A stretch of DNA of 32,935 nucleotides from Planctomycetaceae bacterium (GTDB lineage: Bacteria > Planctomycetota > Planctomycetia > Planctomycetales > Planctomycetaceae), in assembly GCA_019636285.1 (NCBI GenBank), contig JAHBXV010000053.1, positions 1 through 32,935 on the forward strand. Direction: 5' to 3'. Shown in pieces: positions 25,281 to 32,935 of the stretch. Positions within the stretch are counted from its first letter, which is position 1. Each line of letters opens with the position of its first letter. Made by a program: the position numbers and the translations under genes. The notes under the pieces were generated by a model. That model was given only the letters and a program-made list of their open reading frames with translations. It made no database searches and was not told the DNA's origin.

Positions 25281-27230
25281 CTATTGGTGATTGTTCGAAT
25301 TGATTTGCGGCGACATCTTAGAGTCTTTTACCATCCTCCCCTCGCCACGCCTCAATTCGAGAAATCGATCTGTCTCTCCACCAGAAAAGACTTCAGTGGC
25401 CGTTTCAACCGGACCGTCCGGCCAGCGAACACGAATTTCCTCATAGCTGCCGCTGTCGCCCATGCCGAAGTGCAGTCGCGGGTCGTTGCTGGCAAGATAG
25501 CTACTTGCCGGGTTGGCGACCTGCCGTCGACTCACTTTCGAGGCGATGACTGTCACTTCGGCGCCAAGCGCGTCGCGGGAGCGAGCCGGGTCGAACAAAC
25601 GTACCGAGAGCCAGTGACCGGCGCGGCGAAAGTCATTTCGATAGAGGCGTGCCCGGCCTCCGCAGTTCGTGACAATGAGGTCGACATCGCCGTCATTATC
25701 AAGATCGCCATGCAATAACGCTCGTCCCGACGCAGTTACCGCGAGAAAATCCCCGCCGCGCTGGGGAGCCGCAACAAAACGATCGTCGGGCGTTCCCATC
25801 AAAAGTTGATTGACGTCCGCGTAGTCGAGCCAGAAGGCCGCCGGATTATCGATCGTGTCGTTCCGGACTTGGAATTCGTCCTCCCCATGGAATGGAAATC
25901 CAGAATGGCAAGGAATGACCAGTCCATTGACCATTGGCACGTCGAGGCGTCCGTCAAGATCGAGATCGATCAGGGCGATCCCCCATCCCGTGTGTCGCAT
26001 GGTTGGAGCGTCGACACCCTTCGCGGCGGTCGCGTCCGTGAACTGCCCATCGTCTTCACGAAGATAAAGAGTGGTCGATTCGGTAGTCAGATGCGAAACG
26101 ATGAGGTCCGTTCGATCGTCTCGGTCCACATCGCCGCTGGCGACTCCCATTCCCGCTTCGGCGATTCCCCGGACATTGAAGGCGACGCCTCGCGCGGCGG
26201 CTTCCTCACGAAATGTTCCGTCGCGTTGATTAATCCACAGTCGGTTGGGCTGACCATCATTGGCCACAAACAGATCGGGCCAACCGTCGTCCGAAAAATC
26301 GGCGGCCAATACCCCCATCCCGTAAGTTTTAGAGGCCGCGAGACCGGCTTCCTCGGTGACGTCCTTGAACCGTATGATCGACGTACCGTCTTCCCGGACT
26401 TCGACACCTTCATTGTGATAGAGGCGATCAACCGTGGGTTGAAACTTGTGTGGGCCGCAATAGCTGACGAGGCCATGATGAAATCCGCAGGCAACCGAAT
26501 GATCGTATCGAGGGTCAACGGTGTAGTTCACCACGAACAGATCCAGCCATCCGTCGCGATCATAGTCGCAGAATGCCGCGCTCAGGCCCCAATCCGAATC
26601 GTCGATTCCCGAGTCGGCGGTGATATTGATGAACGTCGCATCACCGCGATTCAGGAAGAGTTGGTCGCAACCGTAGTTCGTGATCAGTACGTCGATATGG
26701 CCGTCGTTGTTGATATCGCCAGCGGCACACCCGCACCCGTAGCCATGGTTTTTCAGCCCAGAGGTCGCGGAGACATCCTGAAAGTGGCCGGCCGACTTTT
26801 GCAGCCAGAGCCCGCAACCGTCCGGCAACGGCTCGCTAAGCGTGCCGGTCGCACGCGGCGATTTGCCAGCGTTGACGAGCAGCAGATCCAGTCGTCCGTC
26901 GCCGTCGAAATCCGCAAGAGCTCCACCCGTGCCGATCGACTCGGGCATGAAATAAGTGCCCAGTGGGCCCACGACATGACGAAAGTCGAGTTTCCACTCG
27001 TCAGTCACGTCCACTAGCTCTCGTTCGGCGTCTGCCGATATAGGAACCGGAACCATGGACGGCGTCTCCGTCGGGCAATCGACAAAACCGCGACGGTCCG
27101 TGGCGGTCGTTGCTCGCACTGCCGGTCGACGCGAAAACTCCAGCACCTGCCAGGCGACGAGTCCACACAATCCCACCACTAGCATGGCCGTTCGCAGCCA
27201 GGGATGTCGTACTAGCGATCCAGGGGCCAT
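25281..27230 (-). CDS. Membrane-anchored CRTAC1-type FG-GAP/ASPIC-UnbV protein
   Basis: The ATG at 27230, with GAAGG 5 nt upstream, gives 649 residues; an in-frame ATG at 27401 would overlap the upstream TPR gene by 80 bp. A single membrane anchor lies at about residues 12-30. Then come seven FG-GAP/VCBS-like calcium-binding repeats (for example DFDGDGRLDLLLVN, DINNDGHIDVLITN, DYDRDGWLDLFVVN, DLDNDGDVDLIVTN), expected to form a seven-bladed beta-propeller. A C-terminal UnbV_ASPIC domain follows (HWLSVRLFD, then YEEIRVRWPDG). The first repeats include Cys pairs that may form disulphides. The protein would face the periplasm or outside. One repeat reads DVDRDDRTDLIVSH, lacking the usual Gly. 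Propellers of this kind commonly bind ligands or proteins; the partner is unknown. It is the fourth gene of a probable operon. Confidence 0.93.
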   Translation of the reverse strand: MAPGSLVRHPWLRTAMLVVGLCGLVAWQVLEFSRRPAVRATTATDRRGFVDCPTETPSMVPVPISADAERELVDVTDEWKLDFRHVVGPLGTYFMPESIGTGGALADFDGDGRLDLLLVNAGKSPRATGTLSEPLPDGCGLWLQKSAGHFQDVSATSGLKNHGYGCGCAAGDINNDGHIDVLITNYGCDQLFLNRGDATFINITADSGIDDSDWGLSAAFCDYDRDGWLDLFVVNYTVDPRYDHSVACGFHHGLVSYCGPHKFQPTVDRLYHNEGVEVREDGTSIIRFKDVTEEAGLAASKTYGMGVLAADFSDDGWPDLFVANDGQPNRLWINQRDGTFREEAAARGVAFNVRGIAEAGMGVASGDVDRDDRTDLIVSHLTTESTTLYLREDDGQFTDATAAKGVDAPTMRHTGWGIALIDLDLDGRLDVPMVNGLVIPCHSGFPFHGEDEFQVRNDTIDNPAAFWLDYADVNQLLMGTPDDRFVAAPQRGGDFLAVTASGRALLHGDLDNDGDVDLIVTNCGGRARLYRNDFRRAGHWLSVRLFDPARSRDALGAEVTVIASKVSRRQVANPASSYLASNDPRLHFGMGDSGSYEEIRVRWPDGPVETATEVFSGGETDRFLELRRGEGRMVKDSKMSPQINSNNHQ

Positions 27231-27321
27231 GCGACCTTCATTCCAGACGGGAGTTGGAAACTTGCCAACCGAGACTCGCCGGGTGGCCGATTCCAATTCA
27301 ACGAATCGAGGTAACTGTTGC

Positions 27322-28683
27322 TTAGTTTTGTTCCACGGCTGGCGGAGTTTGTATACGTCCGGAGGCGGCATTTTTCTTGGAAGATTCCCTGGCTTGCTCA
27401 AGATACCTCAGCGGCACCGGGTCGCCCGGCACGAGGGCTGCGGCTTCTTCCAGGTGCTGCCGCGCCTCCAGCGCGTTTCCTTGCTTGAGGAGGGCAACCC
27501 CCAATGCCAGCCGGACCTGTGGGAAACGGGGATCCAAAGCAATCGCCGATCGGTACGATCGCAGGGCGTTTTCAAGGTCTCCCGACGCTTCCTGCTGCAT
27601 TCCCAGGAGAAACCACGCCTGCTCGTCATCGGATTTAATTTCGAGAATCCGTCGGTAGGTCTCCATGGCGAGTGGGACGCGACTGGTTTGCTCATAGACG
27701 CCTGCCAGACCGAACAGGGCGGGGACGTTCGGACCAAAGCGATCCAGGACGTCCGTGTATACAGACTCGGCGGATTCAAGCTCCCCGAGAAATCGATAGG
27801 CGTTCGCGAGATTGACGTGAGCAGTCGGGATATCGGGACGCTGCTGGACGAACTCCCGGTACTTGGCGACCGCCGTTTGCAAGTCGCCGCGAGCCAGAGC
27901 CAGGTCCGCTTGTTCGGCCAGACTTTTTCCCAATCCTTCATGGCGACGCAAATCCTGCTGTAGGATCGGGTCGGGAAGTTCGATGCGGGCCGTCTCGGGG
28001 TATCGGGAAACTTCCTGCTGCCAGTGCCGAAGTTCCTCGAGTTCGCCACGGCGCTGGGCAATCTTCGCGAGCTCGCGATAGGCCGGTCCAGCCATCCACT
28101 CCTTTTGCTCGATGGCCTCGCGAAAATACACCTTGGCGGCATTCACCTGGTTTCTGGCAAGTTCCATCTGTCCCAGCAGCATGAGCAGATACGGATTCTT
28201 GGGCTCGAGTTGCTTGGCTCGCAACAGGGTCGCTTCACAATCCGAGAAAGAGCCGAGTCGCAATTGAATCGATGCGATTCGCAACAGCAGCGGAAGGTAG
28301 CGTGGCCTTAGTGCCAAAGCGCTCTCATAGGCAGACAAAGCCGCGTCGTAGTCGGTCTGCTCGAATGAGTAACCGAGGAAATACGGCCAACGAAAGTTCG
28401 CCGGATCCAGCTCCTTGGCCCGGACAAAACTTTCGCGAGCCGGCTCGGTGTAGTCATGAGCGAGAAAGACCAGGCCAAGCCGTCCCCAGGCATCGCTAGA
28501 ATCGGGCCGGATGAGGACTTCCGTTCGTGCCGACTCGATCGCTTTCACAACGAGAGGATGTGCCCATGCGAGGTCGACCTCGGGAGGCTTCGTATTCTCG
28601 CTTGCCGAGTGACCACATCCACCGGCCGCGAGTGCGAAGAGTGGGAATAGAAATGCGGCTACGAGCCAGCGACGTTCCGGCAT
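27322..28683 (-). CDS. TPR-repeat lipoprotein
   Basis: The product has 453 residues. The signal peptide ends at the lipobox AAGGC (Cys23). The rest is a nearly continuous TPR solenoid of about ten helix pairs, such as AWGRLGLVFLAHDYTEPARE, LLMLLGQMELARNQVNAAKV, AHVNLANAYRFLGELESAES and AWFLLGMQQEASGDLENALR. The last ~25 residues are polar and Pro-rich. TPR lipoproteins usually scaffold envelope protein complexes. A strong GGGAGG lies inside the end of the upstream CRTAC1 gene, and only one base separates the two genes, so translation is coupled. The gene sits between two CRTAC1 genes. A TPR-CRTAC1 complex is inferred. Confidence 0.93.
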   Translation of the reverse strand: MPERRWLVAAFLFPLFALAAGGCGHSASENTKPPEVDLAWAHPLVVKAIESARTEVLIRPDSSDAWGRLGLVFLAHDYTEPARESFVRAKELDPANFRWPYFLGYSFEQTDYDAALSAYESALALRPRYLPLLLRIASIQLRLGSFSDCEATLLRAKQLEPKNPYLLMLLGQMELARNQVNAAKVYFREAIEQKEWMAGPAYRELAKIAQRRGELEELRHWQQEVSRYPETARIELPDPILQQDLRRHEGLGKSLAEQADLALARGDLQTAVAKYREFVQQRPDIPTAHVNLANAYRFLGELESAESVYTDVLDRFGPNVPALFGLAGVYEQTSRVPLAMETYRRILEIKSDDEQAWFLLGMQQEASGDLENALRSYRSAIALDPRFPQVRLALGVALLKQGNALEARQHLEEAAALVPGDPVPLRYLEQARESSKKNAASGRIQTPPAVEQN

Positions 28684-28684
28684 C

Positions 28685-30460
28685 TCATCCTCCCGATGTC
28701 TTGAAAGGAGGAGTCAACGAGACTATCCGCCCGCCACGGAAGAGAAGAATGCGTTGATTGGCCGTCGGGCCCGAAAACTCCTCCAACGTGCCATCGGGCC
28801 ATCGCACTTCGATCGCGTCACAGCTCGCCGTCTTCCCCAGCCCGAAGGAAAGCCAGATATCGTTTTGTGTCAGATACCCTTCCTGAGGATGCACCGATCC
28901 TTCAAGCAGGCGATCGCCGATACGCACTCGCACATTCGCCCCTATTGCCTCGCGCTGTGAGGTTGCGTCGATCAGCCGCACGCTGAGCCAGTTTCCGCTT
29001 GTTTCGGTCTGGCTGGTAAACAATCGCGCGGGGCCGCTGTTGTTCACCACCAGTAGGTCGACATCACCGTCACCCTCCAGATCCCCACCCGCGATCGAAC
29101 GGCCTATGTCTTGGTGACGAGCGAACTCTCCCGCGAGGTCAGTGCTCACGGTGAAGCGAAGTTCGGAGCCTTGGCGGAAAAAGAGTTGATTGCGCTGCCG
29201 GTAGGCATCGGTTGGACTCTCGCCGGAGATCGACGAGGTGAATCGACGAACACCGCCATTCACGATGAGCAGTTCTTCCGTTCCATCATGGTCGAGGTCG
29301 ACGGACGCGATTCCGAAGCCGGTGTTGGGCAGGCTTGGCGGCCCAAGTCCGGATGTTGGCGTGGCGTCGTTCCAGAAGCCCGCCCCCTCGGAGAGATAGA
29401 GCGTATTCGTTTCACCGGTAAGATGGGTCAGCAGAATGTCCCAGACGCCGTCGCCATTCCAGTCGCGCGACAGAACGCCCATGCTTGCTTCGGATTCGCC
29501 TAGAAAGTTTCTCGCGACGCCCCGCGCCGTGGCTTCGTCGCGAAAAGTCCCATCCTCCTGCTGAATCCAGAGGCGGTTTTCTTCCATGTCGTTGGCGACG
29601 TACACGTCAATCCGTCCGTCGCCACTGAAGTCTCTCGCAGCGACGCCAAGTCCTTTGCCGCGAATAGCTCCCACGCCGAGATCCTGAGCGCGATCGATCA
29701 TCGGGCTGGATGACGCGTCAGCAAATTCTCCGGAATTCATCAGAACCTGGTCGACCGTTCCGCGGTAGGTCGAAGGGCCGCAGAAGTCCCGGCGGCCGTC
29801 GGCGCCGTCACAGTATTGCCCGGGAACAAAGTCGACGTAGCGGACTACGAAAAGATCCAGCCAGCCGTCACCATTCAGGTCCGACCAGCAGGCTGCCGTA
29901 CTCCACGAGGGAAGGTCGTCTCCCGGTCTGGCGGCGAGTTCACGAAAAGTCCCGTCTCCCAGATTCTGAAAAAGCTGATCACGTCCATAGTTTGTCAGGA
30001 ACACGTCGGGAAAACCGTCGGCGTCGAAGTCGGCCCAGTACGCCCCCATCCCGAATCCAGTCGCAGCGATCCCGGCATGATGCTCAATCAACTCGAATGT
30101 TCCGTCGGCCCTTTGACGGAAGAATCCGTCCGCTCGACTTGACGCGAACTTGTTGACGTTCGCTCCATTGACAAGGTAAATGTCGAGTCGACCATCCTGA
30201 TCGAAGTCCACCAGAGCGCCGCCCGATCCCATGATCGAGGGCATTTCGTAGTGCGTGAAATCTCCTGCATCGTGCTCGAATTCCAGGCGCCGCTCGTGCG
30301 TCACTTCGCTAAGCCAGCCTGCGGATTGCGGAGTGGCTTCCGTTTCTGGCTGATGGTGTTCTTGCGAAGGATTGATGGGAGACTTCGCGCAGCTCGCAAT
30401 TGTCAGAATGAACAACGGCAATCCGAGACACGCCCAGATTGCCGTCGATCGGATGTCCAC
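28685..30460 (-). CDS. CRTAC1-type FG-GAP/ASPIC-UnbV lipoprotein
   Basis: The 591-residue protein starts at a GTG at 30460 with a G-rich ribosome-binding stretch. A lipoprotein signal ends TIASC (Cys24). Seven FG-GAP/VCBS-like blades follow (DFDQDGRLDIYLVN, DFDADGFPDVFLTNYG, DLNGDGWLDLFVVRYV, DFSGDGRIDVYVAND, DWNGDGVWDILLTHL, DLDHDGTEELLIVNGG and DLEGDGDVDLLVVNNSG), with Asp-rich calcium loops. The C-terminal UnbV_ASPIC domain (NWLSVRLIDATSQREAIGAN, then DAIEVRWPDGTLEEFSG) completes the CRTAC1 layout. It is a paralogue of the anchored protein at 25281-27230 but has a lipid anchor, so the two probably occupy different membrane surfaces. Only one base separates its stop from the TPR start. Confidence 0.93.
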   Translation of the reverse strand: MDIRSTAIWACLGLPLFILTIASCAKSPINPSQEHHQPETEATPQSAGWLSEVTHERRLEFEHDAGDFTHYEMPSIMGSGGALVDFDQDGRLDIYLVNGANVNKFASSRADGFFRQRADGTFELIEHHAGIAATGFGMGAYWADFDADGFPDVFLTNYGRDQLFQNLGDGTFRELAARPGDDLPSWSTAACWSDLNGDGWLDLFVVRYVDFVPGQYCDGADGRRDFCGPSTYRGTVDQVLMNSGEFADASSSPMIDRAQDLGVGAIRGKGLGVAARDFSGDGRIDVYVANDMEENRLWIQQEDGTFRDEATARGVARNFLGESEASMGVLSRDWNGDGVWDILLTHLTGETNTLYLSEGAGFWNDATPTSGLGPPSLPNTGFGIASVDLDHDGTEELLIVNGGVRRFTSSISGESPTDAYRQRNQLFFRQGSELRFTVSTDLAGEFARHQDIGRSIAGGDLEGDGDVDLLVVNNSGPARLFTSQTETSGNWLSVRLIDATSQREAIGANVRVRIGDRLLEGSVHPQEGYLTQNDIWLSFGLGKTASCDAIEVRWPDGTLEEFSGPTANQRILLFRGGRIVSLTPPFKTSGG

Positions 30461-30601
30461 AATTGCCCCCGTCCGCTATTGACGCTGCCACGCCAGCAAC
30501 GTGGCGGAGCGACCCGACTGCTGAGTAACCTGGCCAGTGCATCGCAGACTTCCGAATGCGAGTCGGAGTTCCTGGCAACCGACCAGTTTCCAGGCCTGCT
30601 G

Positions 30602-31099
30602 TTATTTTGTTTGCGTTGCTCCAAGAGGGGCATTCTTCGGTTGGGGCTTACCTGCCGAGCCGGTTGACGAGAATTTCATCGCGAGTGTTTCCGTCCCGCC
30701 GTCCGGGACAGTCACTTTGATGGTGTCGGTCTTGCTGCCACCGCCAGAAATGGCCGCCATCATTTCCGCCGGATCGGTTGAGCCGGCCTTGGGGGCTTCA
30801 CCAGAACCGAGGACGGCGGAATATTCGCCGACCGGAGCCCCATCTCCCGTGTTGTAGGTCGTCAACACGTAGCTGCCGTCCGCCTTGATCGTGCCACCGA
30901 TAATCGGCCGTAGATCCTGTTCCCCGCCGTTCTGAGGAGTCAGCGTCAATTGTCCCGGCCCAAAGGGCTTGTCATCGACGAAAACCGTCCCTTTGACGGT
31001 CACGACGGGTAATTGTTTCGAACCCCCACCGCCGCATCCGATCGAGAACCATGCTGTCGAAACAACAACCCATCCAAGCACCATAGAGCTGCGAATCAT
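30602..31099 (-). CDS. Small lipoprotein, carboxypeptidase-regulatory-like
   Basis: The 165-residue product starts at 31099 after a strong GAAGGG. A signal peptide ends SIGC (Cys22), followed by a Gly-rich spacer. A beta-rich region then follows, with VTVKGTVFVDDKPFGPGQLTLTP and ADGSYVLTTYNTGDGAPVGEY, the pattern of the small planctomycete lipoproteins with a carboxypeptidase-regulatory-like or transthyretin-like fold. The C-terminus is Gly/Lys-rich and polar. Such lipoproteins often lie next to DUF1559 genes, as here (DUF1559 gene upstream at 31522). It is probably the first gene of the CRTAC1 operon; a 141-bp gap separates it from the CRTAC1 lipoprotein. Function is unknown. Confidence 0.85.
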   Translation of the reverse strand: MIRSSMVLGWVVVSTAWFSIGCGGGGSKQLPVVTVKGTVFVDDKPFGPGQLTLTPQNGGEQDLRPIIGGTIKADGSYVLTTYNTGDGAPVGEYSAVLGSGEAPKAGSTDPAEMMAAISGGGSKTDTIKVTVPDGGTETLAMKFSSTGSAGKPQPKNAPLGATQTK

Positions 31100-31217
31100 C
31101 GAAGTCCCTTCCCCGTGTTGTCAAACAATTGTCGTGTGAAGACCTCTCGACGATGCTGATTCGCAATCAGGACGGACGCGACATCCAGAGCGAAGCAACT
31201 TTCGGCGAGCAAACATT

Positions 31218-31261
31218 GTCGTATCGAAATGATAATCGAGTCGTATCGGAATGATAATCGA
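31218..31261. repeat. Tandem 22-bp direct repeat upstream of lipoprotein operon
   Basis: Two adjacent 22-bp units (31218-31239 and 31240-31261) differ at one base. Each contains GTCGTATCG and AATGATAATCGA. They lie about 120-160 bp upstream of the small lipoprotein start. The AATGATAAT core has a partial resemblance to GATAAT-type Fur half-sites. Two units 22 bp apart (about two helical turns) suit binding of a dimeric or cooperative regulator. No function is shown. Confidence 0.6.
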
Positions 31262-31397
31262 TATGAGGCTGCGGAGCGGCAATGCACAGTTGCAGCGAAT
31301 TGCAGTTGAGAAAAGAAGTCCGAACCATCCAGAATATTTGGCGAAGGCTACGAGACAGGCGCGTCGCAGCGAACCGTGAAGGAGTTGAAGCACCAAG

Positions 31398-31439
31398 ACG
31401 ACAACGCCGCATCCCGAATCGAGAAAGCGGCGTCGTCGT
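31398..31439 (-). terminator. Stem-loop 3' of DUF1559 gene
   Basis: A 13-bp stem with one G-U pair (31398-31410 and 31427-31439) closes a 16-nt loop, 83 bp beyond the DUF1559 stop. No T-tract follows, so it may be an RNA-stabilising hairpin rather than an intrinsic terminator. A related stem-loop occurs in the same place after the next DUF1559 gene. Confidence 0.55.
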
Positions 31440-31521
31440 ATTAATCAGTCGAGACTGCTAGCCAGCGGGAACGGAAGTTGGCCAGCTCTCGCCGACGTCA
31501 AGCAGGAACGATACCGGGCTT

Positions 31522-32568
31522 CTAGAACTCACTCGGAATGATCATGCCCGGCTGCAGCGAGCAACTGTTGAGTGACTGCCAAAGGCTGTTGGTGTCCCAC
31601 GCACCCGAGTGCTGAATGCTGTCGTTGATGAAACGAACGGCACCATCAGCCATCAGATAGTGAGCACCACCAGCATGCACACTGCTCGGACCCGGCCAGT
31701 TGTTGTTCATGCCAAAACACGACAGGTAGGTCGGCTGGCAGACATAAGGGCCCCCTCGCCACCAGAAGCCAGTCCTAGCGCCGTCTGGGTTCGTCCAGCC
31801 GTAGGCGTCCATGATCCCTTGTTCTGATTGCGGTGCAATCAGTGCCGCGCGGAAAACAGCATTACCGGCACCGCCGCCACGAATGCGGCCTCCGCCGCTA
31901 CGAAGGTGGCCGGGAACGCCTGCTGGAGGTTCAAAGCCCTGTGTCGAGACTTCACCGACCATGATCGTCGACGACGTACCCTTGGTGATGTCGCGAATGC
32001 GGGTGTTGCCCCCGTTCTGAAATACTCCCGACACAGGATGGGAAGCGCGATACCACCAGTCCCACCCCATCGACCCGGCATAGTTCGTTTGTGAAATTCC
32101 GTGAGACAGAGCGGTATTTCCACTGAAACCGGGATCGGACGGACACATGAGCGCCGTCAACTGCTGCGACACAATCGGCTGTCCGTTCGACCCGAGTTGG
32201 AACTGAGTCGTCGTCGAGTTCCACATCGGTGCGGAGAAATTGATCTGGTTGTAGAGCGGAGCTTGATCAATATACGGCAGAATCATGGAAATCCAGGAGT
32301 GATTTCGCGGAAGGCCAGAGGTGCCCGCGGCTCCGGGGAAATATGTGAAGACTTGCGTGAGGGGGAAGGTCTGGTGGGTATCGTGATAATTGTGGAGGGC
32401 AAGGCCCAACTGCTTCATGTTGTTGCGGCATTGTGTTCGGCGGGCGGCTTCCCGCGCCTGTTGGACGGCAGGTAGCAGCAGCGCGATCAGGATCGCGATG
32501 ATCGCGATGACCACCAGCAATTCAATCAGGGTGAAGGCTATGCGCCTACGAAGCAATTGAATACTCAT
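31522..32568 (-). CDS. DUF1559 type IV pilin-like protein
   Basis: The 348-residue protein starts at 32568 with AAAGG upstream. An 11-residue basic leader precedes the [20 protein letters not shown] segment. Then come [21 protein letters not shown] and, near the C-terminus, HAGGAHYLMADGAVRFI (H-x9-DG). The tail ends GMIIPSEF, shared with the partial copy at the right edge, so the two are recent paralogues. The residue before the cleavage-site Phe is Ala rather than Gly. The product is probably a pseudopilin-like surface or periplasmic protein. It is followed by a stem-loop and a 422-bp gap, so it is probably its own transcription unit. Confidence 0.93.
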   Translation of the reverse strand: MSIQLLRRRIAFTLIELLVVIAIIAILIALLLPAVQQAREAARRTQCRNNMKQLGLALHNYHDTHQTFPLTQVFTYFPGAAGTSGLPRNHSWISMILPYIDQAPLYNQINFSAPMWNSTTTQFQLGSNGQPIVSQQLTALMCPSDPGFSGNTALSHGISQTNYAGSMGWDWWYRASHPVSGVFQNGGNTRIRDITKGTSSTIMVGEVSTQGFEPPAGVPGHLRSGGGRIRGGGAGNAVFRAALIAPQSEQGIMDAYGWTNPDGARTGFWWRGGPYVCQPTYLSCFGMNNNWPGPSSVHAGGAHYLMADGAVRFINDSIQHSGAWDTNSLWQSLNSCSLQPGMIIPSEF

Positions 32569-32907
32569 GAGTTGCCTTTCAAGAAGAACGAAGAAGATAA
32601 GCGCGAAATTGAGAAAATCGGCAAGCAGTTGCCCGGTGATCTGCTTCCCAGAATTGAATGAAACTTGGCCGAAGATAGGTAACCATTAAACCTAATGTCG
32701 GAGAATGTCTCCGTTAATCGGGTCCGACGCGGGGCTCAGAGAGTTTTGTCGCAATTTCCAGTAACAATACGAAAACGCCGCATCCCGTTTTCGAGTCTGC
32801 GGCGTCGTCGTGAATCAGTCCTGCCGGATGGCCGGCGTGAATGTTGGGGGACAATTCTCGCCGTCACCGCCCACGGGCTGTTCCAGAACGGAAGTCTTGC
32901 CAGAACT
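32569..32907. other. Intergenic region between tandem DUF1559 genes
   Basis: This 339-bp gap contains the leader of the DUF1559 gene, a small perfect hairpin CGGAGAATGTCTCCG (32699-32713), and the stem-loop after the partial DUF1559 gene (32769-32811). A GGTAACC-centred, AT-rich stretch near 32678-32694 may be part of a promoter. No coding frame is convincing. Confidence 0.4.
32769..32811 (-). terminator. Stem-loop 3' of partial DUF1559 gene
   Basis: The arms (32769-32781 and 32799-32811) match at 11 of 13 positions around a 17-nt loop. The right arm GCGGCGTCGTCGT and loop start ATCCCG are identical to those of the stem-loop at 31398-31439. It lies 97 bp beyond the stop of the DUF1559 gene that enters from the right edge. 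Confidence 0.5.
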
Positions 32908-32935
32908 CTAGAACTCGCTCGGAATGATCATGCCT
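32908..32935 (-). CDS. DUF1559 protein, last eight residues (5' part outside window)
   Basis: Read on the minus strand, the final bases encode GMIIPSEF and a TAG stop, identical to the C-terminus of the DUF1559 protein at 31522-32568. The following stem-loop is also related. The rest of the gene lies beyond the right edge. The short span limits certainty, but the match of ending, stop codon and downstream hairpin makes a tandem DUF1559 paralogue very likely. Confidence 0.75.

Larger units (their letters stand above)
31100..31521. other. Intergenic region downstream of DUF1559 gene
   Basis: This 422-bp region holds, in transcription order on the minus strand, a DUF1559 3' stem-loop (31398-31439), a tandem 22-bp repeat (31218-31261) and the leader of the small lipoprotein. 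It is AT-richer than the genes around it. Open frames here lack credible starts or products. Confidence 0.5.

Noticed and set aside
25806-27017. 403-codon plus-strand open frame opposite the CRTAC1 gene
   Set aside because: It is an antisense shadow of the repeated Asp/Gly-rich codons; the minus-strand frame has seven recognisable FG-GAP repeats and the ASPIC domain.
27231-27401. 57-residue N-terminal extension of the anchored CRTAC1 protein
   Set aside because: It overlaps the TPR gene by 80 bp, while the ATG at 27230 has a well-placed GAAGG.
1-32935. tRNA, rRNA, CRISPR arrays, integrases or transposases
   Set aside because: None could be recognised by eye on either strand; small RNAs cannot be excluded without a covariance search.

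Overview
The window looks like chromosomal DNA of a GC-rich planctomycete (Planctomycetota, probably class Planctomycetia). This rests on content, not on a database search. There are three complete and one partial DUF1559 genes (type IV pilin-like N-terminus plus a C-terminal H-x9-DG motif), two seven-bladed FG-GAP/ASPIC-UnbV (CRTAC1-type) proteins, TPR lipoproteins, GYF_2 domains and many short lipoproteins. I saw no rRNA, tRNA, CRISPR array, transposase or phage gene.

Layout. (1) 1-3206, minus strand: a translationally coupled trio, namely a histidine-bearing polytopic membrane protein, a five-helix membrane protein with TPRs, and a tandem GYF_2 protein that runs off the left edge. (2) 3321-5882, minus: two DUF1559 genes with a 77-residue lipoprotein between them. 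(3) 6182-8737, plus: a stand-alone FtsH-type (M41-like) peptidase domain and an SLC13-type permease with two RCK_C domains. (4) 9002-15946, minus: a complete tripartite RND exporter in the order adaptor, pump, outer-membrane factor. Its pump carries an extra block with two predicted helices. A ~78-bp inverted-repeat element occurs just beyond the 3' end of this operon and again directly upstream of the pump gene. (5) 16722-23429, plus: an anchored protein with a carboxypeptidase-regulatory-like domain, then a second RND adaptor and pump with no outer-membrane factor. Two TetR-type palindromes 21 bp apart lie upstream of this adaptor. (6) 23458-31099, minus: lipoprotein, CRTAC1 lipoprotein, TPR lipoprotein, membrane-anchored CRTAC1, an Amt-like membrane protein lacking both pore histidines, and a glyoxalase-fold protein, mostly with very short gaps. 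(7) 31522-32935, minus: a DUF1559 gene and the last codons of a second, near-identical one, each followed by a related stem-loop.

How the genes work together. The two head-to-head RND systems would export toxic or hydrophobic compounds; the second may borrow the first system's outer-membrane factor. The 23.4-31.1 kb cluster is the best candidate for an undescribed system. It combines secreted or anchored beta-propellers, a TPR scaffold and an ammonium-transporter fold that cannot use the normal conduction mechanism, which suggests a cell-envelope sensing or binding assembly rather than an ammonium uptake system. That role is inference.
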